Source: UBA6163 sp031411655 (GTDB lineage: Bacteria; Planctomycetota; Planctomycetia; Pirellulales; Pirellulaceae). Taken from it: a stretch of 5,997 nucleotides of DNA. The notes below the pieces were generated by a model, which worked only from the letters and a program-made list of their open reading frames with translations, did not search any database and was not told the DNA's origin. Made by a program: the position numbers and the translations under genes. The stretch covers positions 1-5,997 of the forward strand of contig JANOBM010000317.1 of NCBI GenBank assembly GCA_031411655.1, given 5' to 3'. Position 1 is the stretch's first letter. Every line of letters begins with the position of its first letter. Below, one piece after another: positions 1 through 5,997 of this stretch.

Positions 1-3000
1 ATTGGCCTGTCGATTGCACTCGCCGAATTGCAAAGTCGCGATCGGTTATCGTTCCTCCCGCCGGCAAGAAGATGTTCCAGGCGAAGTGATCACTTGCAGT
101 AGGGGCAACCTGCTCAAATCCAATCGGAACTTGTGTAACGATGGAATACGAACGATAGGAGTCTGTATTGAGGAACTGATAAGTGCCATCTGCGGCCGTC
201 GTTACGGATCGCTCGCCGTCATCGAGTAATCCGTCGCCGTCCAAGTCGATGAATACCAGAGCGCTGATAGCTGCCTCACCTATGTCAAAGACACCGTTTG
301 GGACCGTATCTTCAAATACTCGTCCGCTGATCAAACCGGGATTTGGAATCAAAGCGACGTTGAGGTCGGTATAGACTTGCCCAGCTTGTAAATTGAGCGA
401 GAAGCCGCTGTCCGCAAATGGGTTGGGAGCAACGTACACATCAGAAACTCCATTGCTGTCCCCATCAAATAGATTTGTTGATATTGACGAGAACGTCAAA
501 TTCTGGCCGTCAGCACTTAGCGATACGTATTTACTGTCAAAATTGCCTTGCACGCCCGCGTCGCTGACGCTTACTCGCCGAATCTTTTTCGTATTACGAT
601 CAAACGCAAAGATATCAATTTTTCCATTCGTATCCCCAGGAACTAAATTCGTAGAATCTGATTGAAAGGTAACGTAACGGCCGTCCGCGCTCAGCGACGG
701 ATAATCGCTATCACCATTCGCCTGTTGACCGACATCGTTGACACTAATTTGCTCGATAGACTTTGTCGTACGATCGTAAACGTATATGTCACTACCGTAA
801 TCGTCTTCCGGCACTAGGTAAGCATTTGACGCGAAAGCCACGTAGCGACCGTCCGCGCTAAGTGATCCACTGAGACTTACGTCATCAAAATCTGCGCCAA
901 GGGGGTTGGCGCTTACTCGTTCAATGGTCTTCGTTGTGCGATCGTAGACGAAGGCATCTGGATACTGATTGGTGTCCCCCGGTACTAGGTTGCTCGCATC
1001 CGACGTGAATGATACAAAGCGACCGTCTGCGTTAAGCGACGGTAGGCCACCGCCTTGATTGGCTTGTACTCCAGTACTGCTCATGCTCACTCGCTCGATC
1101 TTATTTAATGTAAGATCGTACACAAAGGTATCGTACTTCGCGTTCGTGTCCCCAGGAACGAGGTTACTAGAAGTTCCCTGGAACGTTACGAAGCGACCAT
1201 CGCCACTTAGCGACGGTTGCCTGTCGTATCCATTTCCTTGTACGCCCGAGTCGCTTATGTTTACACGACGGATTGACTTTGTTGCGCGGTCGTACACAAA
1301 GATATCGTCTGTACCGTTTGTATCTCCAGGGACCAGATTGTTAGCGTTCGAAACGAACGACACATAACGGCCATCCGCGCTCAGCGACGGGGGTTCTGCT
1401 GTGCTATCGCCATTCCCTTCTACCCCCGCGTCGTTAACGCTCACTCGCTCGATGAGCTGGCTTGTATGATCGTAAACAAAGACGTCTGATTTGCCGTTTG
1501 TGTCAGCAGGAACAAGGTTGCTTGCGGCGGAGACGAATGCCACATACCTACCGTTCGCGTTTAGCGACGAGAAATTGCTTGCGTTGTTCCCGAATAGCGA
1601 CTGATTACGAATAATCTGAAGCGGTGGCGTGTAAGGGGACCAGCCGGGCATTGCGGTTGCACTGAAATGGTAATTACCCTCTAGCAGGGTAGTGATATCC
1701 AGGATCCCGTTTTCGTTCACTAGAGTGGTTAGTTGGTTGTCACTTCGGCTTAATAGTTCGACGTTAGTCGGCCCCGTGAGAGTAATTTTGACGTCTGGAA
1801 TGCCCGATTCCCCAGTATCAAGGAGGCCATTTCGATTGGCGTCAACGAATACGATACCGCTAACCGTTGCGCTAACGGATTCTACGGCACCGATATCGGG
1901 TACAACGCGGAGTTGCCCCAACTCGTCTCTCACTCCAGTGCGATCGAGAGTCGCGGAATCGACTGCCGGATTATCTGAGAATAGGTGATGAACAGGAGGG
2001 TGTGTCCCTGACCGCCGGAGCGTCGAAACACGGCCAGACTTTGGCGTCGCTGAAAAGATATTATCACGGGAGAGATTGGACGGCGAAAGGTCGTTGATAT
2101 CTGCGAATACGTCATTTGTTGCAAATAATGAATTGCTTACATTCACGTAACCGTAGACTGCAGCGTTGAAAGTGGTGTTCGATTCAAACTTAGCGCCTGA
2201 TGTATATGCGACCGTGGTGCTTAGAACGTCAATGACTGACCTAGGCCGGAACGTAATCGGCTGGTTCAATTTTGTCGTGAGAGCGTGAATGAAGATGTCG
2301 GGATAACCGTTGGTGTCCACCCCAGGCGCGAGATTCGTAGCCGAAGACTGAAACGTAACATAGTTACCATCGGCGCTCAGCGACGGAGTAAGGCCATTGC
2401 CGACGCGTTTGATCAACTTCGATGTCCGATCGTACACGAAGATATCAGATGTTCCGTTATCGTCGCCGGCAACAAGGTTACTTGCACCCGACCTGAATGA
2501 AACATAGCGACCGTCAGCACTAAGTGACGCGGTGTTGCTACTGCCGTTGCCTTGGACGCCTGCATCGCTGATGCTGACTCGCTCAATCAACTTCGTGGTT
2601 CGATCGTATACGAAAACATCATCCTTAGCATTTGTGTCTCCGGATACCAGATTGCTAGCAGCCGAGTAGAACGTTACGTAACGACCGTCAGCACTCACAG
2701 AAGGGGAAAAGCTAAAACTATTTCCTTGGATCCCAACGTCGCTAACGCTGACTCGCTCGATCGACTGGGATGTCCGATCGTAAATGAAAACATCATATGT
2801 TCCATTTGTGTCCCCAGGGACTAGATTGCTAGCATAGGAACCAAACGTCACGTAGCGACCATCTGCGTTAAGCTTTGGGGAATCAATAATAGATCCGCTC
2901 TCGGAATCCCCCTCCAATCCAACGCTACTGACACTTACTCGCTGGATTAACTTTGTCGTACGATCGTACACGAAAATATCGGCCCAACCGTTAGTATCCG

Positions 3001-5997
3001 CCGCGACCAGATTACTTGCGGAAGATTTGAATGTCACGTAGCGACCATCAGCACTTAGTGACGACAATACGCTAGAGGCATTGCCCTGCGCTCCAGCGCT
3101 GCTGACGCTGACTCGCTCGACTTTCTTCGTGGTCAGATCGTATACGAAGATATCGTCTCTTGCATTAGTGTCACCGGGGACTAGGTTGTTAGCAGACGAT
3201 GTGAATGTTACGTAAAGTCCATCGGCGCTCAACGATGGTGAGCGGCTTGTGCCGTTCCCTTGTGCCCCTGCATCGCTAACACTAACTCGAAGAATCGCTT
3301 TAGTCGTTACATCGTAGACAAATACATCCTCAACACCGTTAGTATCATCAGGGACTAAGTTACTAGCAGATGACTGGAAGGCTACAAACCGACCATTTGC
3401 ACTCAATGACGGTGAACTGCTAGATCCATTCCCGCGCAAGATGCCCGCATATGACTCCTCACGAACTCCGTTCGCAATAGCACCGTATCCGCCATTATTC
3501 GTAGAGAATGTCGAATTTTCTATGGTGCCTGAACCCAATGAAGATGAGTAGAAACCTCCTCCTTTATTGTTGTCAAAGGTGCTCCTTTGAACGCCTGCGG
3601 TCGCGGCAACGCCGTAGTAGAAACCGCCACCGAAATCACTCACGTTTTCGGTGATCCACGATTCGTTGATGAATGTGTTGCCATTCCATGAGGCGATTGC
3701 TCCGCCGAAGATCGGGTGCGCTGCGTCGATTCCCAATGCAGCGTTCTTCTTGACGATCGCTTGATCGAGGCTCAAGGTCCCGATCGAGAGAATGCCGCCG
3801 CCTCCCTGAGTCGCGGGCGAGATCCCTCCTTGGACGGTTAATCGAGAGAGAGTGAGGGTCGAATTCCCGTGAACCTTGAAGGCTCGGTCGATTCCTTGAG
3901 CATCCATGATCGTGTCATCGTTGATGTCACCAACAATCGTGATATTGCCCTGAATATCAAAGTCACCGGTGGTTGCATTGGTCCATCCACCAGGATTAGC
4001 TATGCCAAGGGAATCGAGTGAGGTTCCGAAGGTCGAGGCAGGATCAACGATTGCAGGGATATCGATCGTGTATTTGCCGGACTCCAAAATGATCGATCGC
4101 GGTGCGGGCGAAACGGCGTTGGCGGCAATGATTTGGCTGCGTAGCGTGCCTGGCTCGAGCGAGTCGGCAAAAGTTGAAACGTACAAAACCGAAGGGTCAT
4201 TGATACGGACGTTGAAAAGTCCGATGTCACGGGCTTCGGTGGTTTTATTGCCGACGAGAGAAGTTACCTTGCCTGCTACGGTCGAGATGACGTAGTCCCC
4301 GAAATCAAGAGCGTCCCACATGCCGCCTGGGGCGGTAAGGACGTAGGTTGCGGTCGCGGTCTTCGCTGTGGTTGTGATCGAGTTGGCTTTCAAGGTTGCT
4401 ACCAATTGATCCGGCGGCCCCCATTGGCGAGTGACGATGAGATCGTCATTGCCAATAGTTGCAGTATCAATCCCGCTGCGGTGACTATATTCGACGGTAA
4501 ACTCGGTCGTGGTTCCGCCGGCGGTGGTGATGTCCTGTTTGGCGACAAGTCTTGCGGCGGGCGCGAAGACATCGGCGCTAGTCGCTTTGGAGGCACTCAA
4601 ACGTCCTGCCGTGGAAACGTATAAGCTGCCGTTTGTAATCGGATCAACGTTACTAAGAATCGCCTTTTGAACTTCCGCTACGGTGGCTTCAGGGAATGTC
4701 GACCAAATTAAGGCTGCTGTTCCAGAAACATGCGGGGTCGCCATGCTTGTGCCGTTGGCGCTGCCGTAACCACCCCCGGGCAACGTGCTGCGGATATCGA
4801 CGCCTGGGGCAAATAAGTCGACTGACTTAACGCCGTAGTTCGAGAAATTGGCAGGACGATCAGAAGAGTCGGATGCAGCGACGGCGATCACTCCAGGAAC
4901 GTCATAGCTGGCGGGATAGAAGGGCGTGCGGTCGTTATCGACGCCTTGGCCTAAGAAGTTGCCGTTACCGGCTGCGGCTACGAATAAGATACCGGCGTCG
5001 CTGCTGTCTTGAATCGTCGCTTCGAGTGAGGCTTCATAACCGCCTGGCTGCCCCCACGAGTTATTGAGTACACGAACGTTGGCACCTTGAGTCACGCGAC
5101 CAGCCGTATCGACACGGTACCGCTCACGCATTTCGCGAGCATAGTTGATCGCGCGAATCGCGGCACCGCTGTCGCCTTGATTGTTGTTGTCGAGAATCCG
5201 TAACGACATTAGCGACGTTTGCCAATTCACACCCGCTATTCCAGCGCCATTGCCGCCAATGGCACCGATGGTGCCCGCCACATGTGTGCCGTGACCCAGC
5301 GGATCGGAAGGGTTTTTGGAGGAAAACGGATCGTCGGCACCGGAACGAAAATTAACCCCGAAGAAATCGTCAAAGAAGCCGTTGTTGTCGGTATCGAAGC
5401 CATCCGCCCAATCGGCATCGGCGAGCAAGTCTTGTGCATCAATACGACTGTTGCTGTTGACGTCGCGAACGAAGGATGCGTTGGGTCCACTGGCGAAACC
5501 GCCGACAGTGATCGCGTAAGGAGCAGTCGCTGCGCGAGTGACGTTGTTGAGATCGTAGAACGTGATCAGCCCGTCACCATCGATGTCGGTAAGTTTGGCA
5601 CCGACCTCATCAAGGTACGTTGGTGGCAATTCACCTTGGTTGATCCAAATGTTGAGATAGAGGTCAGGGTGAGTTGAATCGATGCCGGTATCGACGACAC
5701 CGACGACGGTTGACAGACTGCCGCGAGTGACGTCCCAGGCATTCGTTGCGTCGACCTTGTCGAGACCCGGTAGCAACCCTGCGACGAATTCAGGGTCGAT
5801 GGGCGACGTCGCTTGGCCTTCGATCAATTGATTGAGGTGGAAGGAATCGACGGCTGCGTTACGGGCCAGACTGGCTTCGATATCGGCGCGTGAACCACCT
5901 TGGCCACGAACCAGGATCAAGCCTTCACTGCCCAGACCACTGATGATCGAAAAATCGTTGTCGGCATCGTCAAGCAATGAATCTGCGGCAGCGAGAT
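1..5997 (-). CDS. Giant multidomain S8-protease / beta-helix / double beta-propeller / SdrD-B surface protein, partial at both ends
   Basis: One reading frame runs through the whole window on the minus strand, with 1998 complete codons (5995 to 2) and no stop. Domain spacing and repeat lengths add up exactly in this frame, so I see no frameshift. Both the start codon and signal peptide (beyond 5997) and the C-terminus (below position 1) are outside. Domain order is propeptide-like segment, S8 protease, Ig-like domain, beta-helix interrupted by a seven-repeat PD40 propeller, SdrD-B domain interrupted by a second seven-repeat propeller, then another SdrD-B domain. I found no cysteine in the translation, and Asp/Asn-rich turns are abundant, which fits an extracellular calcium-stabilised protein. 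Family knowledge places such proteins in Planctomycetes and similar marine bacteria. Likely roles are proteolysis at the surface and adhesion or binding by the repeats; this is inference. I do not recognise a named gene. The reading frame and domain calls are firm, the biological function is not. Confidence 0.96.
2..334 (-). other. Second SdrD-B/Cna-B-like domain, continuing to the window edge (residues 1888-1998)
   Basis: LISGRVFEDTVPNGVFDIGEAAI is the opening calcium-loop strand. It is followed by LVFIDLDGDGLLDDGE (Asp1917, Asp1919, Asp1921, Asp1925, Glu1928), TTAADGTYQF, a GFEQVAP loop and the closing strand LPAGGTITDRDFAIRR. These are all the landmarks of a complete, uninterrupted SdrD-B-type module of about 105 residues, in contrast to its split predecessor. 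Such modules usually occur in tandem as a stalk. The frame is still open at position 2, so more modules or a C-terminal anchor or sorting signal probably follow outside the window. Confidence 0.85.
335..427 (-). other. SdrD-B domain, last strand resumed after propeller 2 (residues 1857-1887)
   Basis: The sequence SGFSLNLQAGQVYTDLNVALIP is the standard final strand of SdrD-B-type modules (GF-x-V-x-L-x-AGQ-x-x-T-D-x-x-x pattern). It is normally reached a few residues after the GW...P loop seen at the end of the 1592-1876 segment. Its position after propeller 2 shows that the host domain resumes there. It leads directly into the next SdrD-B domain. Confidence 0.7.
428..1591 (-). repeat. Propeller 2: second array of seven PD40/TolB-like blades (residues 1469-1856)
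   Basis: Seven more repeats of the same unit as propeller 1. Blade limits are 1: 1418-1591; 2: 1238-1417; 3: 1064-1237; 4: 890-1063; 5: 722-889; 6: 548-721; 7: 428-547. Typical cores are SLSADGRYVTF, SNLVPGDTNGK and DIFVYDRTTK. Blade 5 is the most divergent: its acidic loop is two residues short and altered (AYLVPEDDYGSD). Blade 7 ends in DVYVAPNP in place of DIFVYDRTTK. A seven-blade count equal to propeller 1 supports two complete, separately folding propellers and argues against one open-ended repeat tract. The role is probably binding, as for propeller 1; nothing suggests enzymatic activity. Confidence 0.92.
1592..1876 (-). other. SdrD-B/Cna-B-like domain, first part (residues 1374-1468)
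   Basis: The segment begins ATVSGIVFVDANRNGLLDTGE (Asp1385, Asn1387, Asn1389, Asp1393, Glu1396), then GIPDVKITLTGP. This is the calcium-loop start of SdrD-B-type beta-sandwich domains, which act as stalk modules of surface proteins. It proceeds through LLEGNYHFSATAMPGWSPYTPP, the usual strand and loop near the end of the domain. The expected last strand does not follow. Instead, after a short linker (LQIIRNQSLF), propeller 2 begins. The missing strand is found at 335-427. The strand expected to carry the T-D-x-x-G-x-Y-x-F motif is atypical here (LVNENGILDITTL). Confidence 0.8.
1877..2257 (-). other. Right-handed beta-helix, C-terminal part with DIGAVE end motif (residues 1247-1373)
   Basis: Straight after propeller 1 the sequence returns to beta-helix character: TTVAYTSGAKFESNTTF, then AAVYGYVNVSNSLFATN. 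It finishes with the standard closing segment of this helix family: DNPAVDSATLDRTGVRDELGQLR, then PDIGAVES (ending at residue 1373). In uninterrupted relatives this closing segment follows directly on coils like those at 3434-4189, so I read it as the second half of that same domain. A His/Arg-rich patch (LRRSGTHPPVHH) just before the end segment is unusual against the acidic background, but the frame continues correctly through it. Confidence 0.8.
2258..3433 (-). repeat. Propeller 1: seven tandem PD40/TolB-like blades (residues 855-1246)
   Basis: Seven tandem repeats of about 58 residues (174 bp) follow the consensus GN..S.SPSLSADGRYVTF, then SSASNLVPGDTNG, then DIFVYDRTTK, then IERVSVSDAGVQ. 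Blade limits are 1: 3260-3433; 2: 3086-3259; 3: 2912-3085; 4: 2726-2911; 5: 2552-2725; 6: 2402-2551; 7: about 2258-2401. The SxDGRYVTF...DIFVYD pattern is that of PD40 (WD40-like, TolB-type) repeats, and seven copies is the normal number for a closed propeller. Blade 4 carries four extra residues near its start. Blade 6 lacks the last eight residues of the unit (after RV). Blade 7 loses the VYDR ending (IHALTTK instead). Each blade has a DTNG-type acidic loop that may bind calcium. Role: probably ligand or protein binding; the ligand is unknown. Confidence 0.92.
3434..4189 (-). other. Right-handed parallel beta-helix, N-terminal part (residues 603-854)
   Basis: The module starts with a typical beta-helix entry cap (VSTFADSLEPGTLRSQIIAAN, from residue 606) and a strand ending in GKYTI. 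Turns of the form NITIVGD, STLTLSRLTVQGG, GGGGI (731-735), GGAIASWNGNTFIN, GGGFYYG and GTIENSTFSTNNGG follow. The N-S-T-F and GGG-I/F turns are the signature of the polymorphic outer-membrane-protein / CSLREA-type helices of bacterial surface proteins. The coil series stops after about 250 residues at NGVREESYAGILR and a propeller starts immediately. The closing coils and the DIGAVE end motif appear only after that propeller, so this is half of a split domain. Likely role: rigid stalk or carbohydrate/surface-binding element. Confidence 0.85.
4190..4567 (-). other. Ig-like beta-sandwich module (residues 477-602)
   Basis: After the protease comes a module of about 126 residues rich in Thr/Val/Ala beta strands. 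It has a TEFTVEYSH strand, a DDLIVTRQW strand near the middle, and the motif TATYVLTAPGGMWDALDFGDYVI (Trp560 in APGGMWD), then an ending of the form ARDIGLFNVRI. The APGGxWD...GxY core recurs in Ig-like modules of planctomycete and cyanobacterial surface proteins, where the domain acts as a spacer or binding module. No catalytic residues are evident. I assign the fold type with fair confidence but no exact family name. Confidence 0.7.
5360..5395 (-). other. Asp/Asn-rich S8 calcium loop just before the catalytic His (residues 201-212)
   Basis: DTDNNGFFDDFFG followed by VNF is a variant of the Asp-rich loop (DxDxNGxxDDxxGxNF type) often seen in extracellular bacterial S8 proteases shortly before the HGTHVAG motif. 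It probably stabilises the insert by calcium binding. It belongs to the protease family itself, whereas the two loops upstream look like additions. Confidence 0.7.
5429..5464 (-). other. Second EF-hand/dockerin-like loop in the protease insert (residues 178-189)
   Basis: DVNSNSRIDAQD has Asp/Asn at positions 1, 3 and 5, Ile at 8, and Asp at 9 and 12, followed by Leu-Leu, as in dockerin repeats. Gly is replaced by Ser at position 6. With the loop about 30 residues upstream it could form a paired calcium-binding unit within the protease. Confidence 0.65.
5552..5587 (-). other. EF-hand-type calcium loop inserted in the protease (residues 137-148)
   Basis: The segment DIDGDGLITFYD has Asp at loop positions 1, 3 and 5, Gly at 6, Ile at 8 and Asp at 12, followed by Leu-Asn. 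This is the classic EF-hand or dockerin-type loop pattern, though Glu is more usual at position 12 in eukaryotic EF-hands. Calcium binding is inferred from the pattern. Confidence 0.75.
5765..5995 (-). other. Propeptide-like N-terminal segment ahead of the S8 domain (residues 1-77)
   Basis: This stretch opens with an Ala/Asp-rich piece (LAAADSLLDDADND) and continues as a short alpha/beta-looking segment. That segment has a beta strand (GLILVRG, residues 25-31), a helix-like run (RADIEASLARN, 36-46) and a loop with SPIDPEF (64-70). This order resembles the inhibitor-I9-type propeptide and the linker that precede many S8 proteases, where the segment helps folding and is removed on activation. 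I recognise the layout and not a close sequence match. The secretion signal should lie just upstream, outside the window. The opening LAAAD could be the tail of the LEPR-xLL type N-terminal motif of planctomycete surface proteins, but the diagnostic part is not visible. Confidence 0.5.

Larger units (their letters stand above)
4580..5764 (-). other. Subtilisin-family (S8) serine protease domain with complete catalytic residues (residues 78-472)
   Basis: All hallmark S8 motifs are present in order: catalytic Asp102 in VVGVVDTGID, catalytic His235 in GHGTHVAGTIGA, the NNSWG strand, oxyanion-hole Asn344 in VAAAGNGN, and nucleophile Ser417 in NGTSMATPHVSGTAAL. The domain should therefore be an active serine endopeptidase working outside the cytoplasm. 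The Asp-to-His spacing is 133 residues, much longer than in plain subtilisins (32 residues apart in subtilisin BPN'). The extra sequence contains three Asp-rich calcium-type loops, listed separately. The helix after Ser417 and the region up to about residue 472 match the usual end of the fold. The protease sits at the N-terminal side of a long structural tail, so it may process the protein itself, neighbouring surface proteins or captured substrates; the sequence does not decide which. Confidence 0.95.

Noticed and set aside
1987..2110. Possible frameshift at the basic His/Arg-rich patch LRRSGTHPPVHH
   Set aside because: The same frame continues into the canonical beta-helix end motif (RDELGQ...DIGAVES) and repeat positions before and after stay in register.
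1059..2824. Plus-strand open frames at 1059-1367, 2285-2500 and 2552-2824 that contain repeated peptides
   Set aside because: The repetition is the antisense echo of the 174-bp PD40 blades; it does not indicate a separate repeat protein.
2958..2969. Twelve-base perfect palindrome gtacgatcgtac, with cgatcg recurring in other blades
   Set aside because: It is produced by the codons for the conserved V-Y-D-R motif in each blade, so an operator or restriction-related function is not needed.
428..3433. Regular spacing of similar DNA about every 174 bp, reminiscent of a repeat array such as CRISPR or satellite DNA
   Set aside because: The period equals 58 codons, similarity is at protein level with third-position drift, and lengths vary in multiples of three. 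There are no identical short repeats with unique spacers.
3969..4295. Plus-strand open frame of 108 codons, with an overlapping minus-strand frame at 4000-4230
   Set aside because: Both are out of frame with the continuous minus-strand reading frame through the Ig-like and beta-helix region and contain no domain motifs.
5219..5677. Plus-strand open frame of 152 codons
   Set aside because: It lies antisense to the S8 catalytic region (His235 motif and calcium loops), shows no recognisable domain, and is explained by the GC-rich codons of the real frame.
1..5997. Promoters, terminators, tRNA/rRNA, insertion sequences or attachment sites
   Set aside because: The entire window is coding in one frame. 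I saw no stem-loop with a T-run, transposase motif, terminal inverted repeat or RNA gene.

Overview
The whole window is the inside of one very large gene on the minus strand. Reading the reverse complement from position 5995 down to position 2 gives 1998 codons with no stop. The frame enters upstream of 5997 and leaves below position 1, so neither the start nor the stop codon is present. I saw no second gene, RNA gene, mobile element or intergenic gap. Residue numbers below count from the first complete codon (5995-5993 = residue 1).

The product looks like a giant secreted or cell-surface protein of the kind common in Planctomycetes, most like marine Rhodopirellula/Pirellulaceae. This organism guess is an inference from domain style: an S8 protease joined to a GGGI-type beta-helix and SdrD-B repeats, with many Asp-rich calcium-type loops, no cysteine that I could find, and roughly 50-60% GC. 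Related architectures occur in cyanobacteria and other marine bacteria.

Layout from N- to C-terminus (right to left in the window): a propeptide-like segment (5765-5995); a complete subtilisin-family S8 domain with Asp102, His235, Asn344 and Ser417 (4580-5764), holding EF-hand/dockerin-like loops between Asp and His; an Ig-like beta-sandwich (4190-4567); the first part of a right-handed beta-helix (3434-4189); a seven-repeat PD40/TolB-like beta-propeller (2258-3433); the rest of the beta-helix, ending in the motif DIGAVES (1877-2257); the first part of an SdrD-B/Cna-B-like domain (1592-1876); a second seven-repeat propeller (428-1591); the tail of that SdrD-B domain (335-427); and another SdrD-B domain running to the window edge (2-334).

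The most interesting feature is the nesting. Two seven-bladed propellers of the same family appear to be inserted inside two unrelated host domains, a beta-helix and an SdrD-B module, and host sequence resumes after each. The first and last blades of both arrays share position-specific deviations from the consensus, so each array looks like an ordered, capped unit. A plausible reading is a calcium-stabilised protease and adhesion stalk carrying two propeller heads. The substrate, partners and biological role cannot be read from this sequence.
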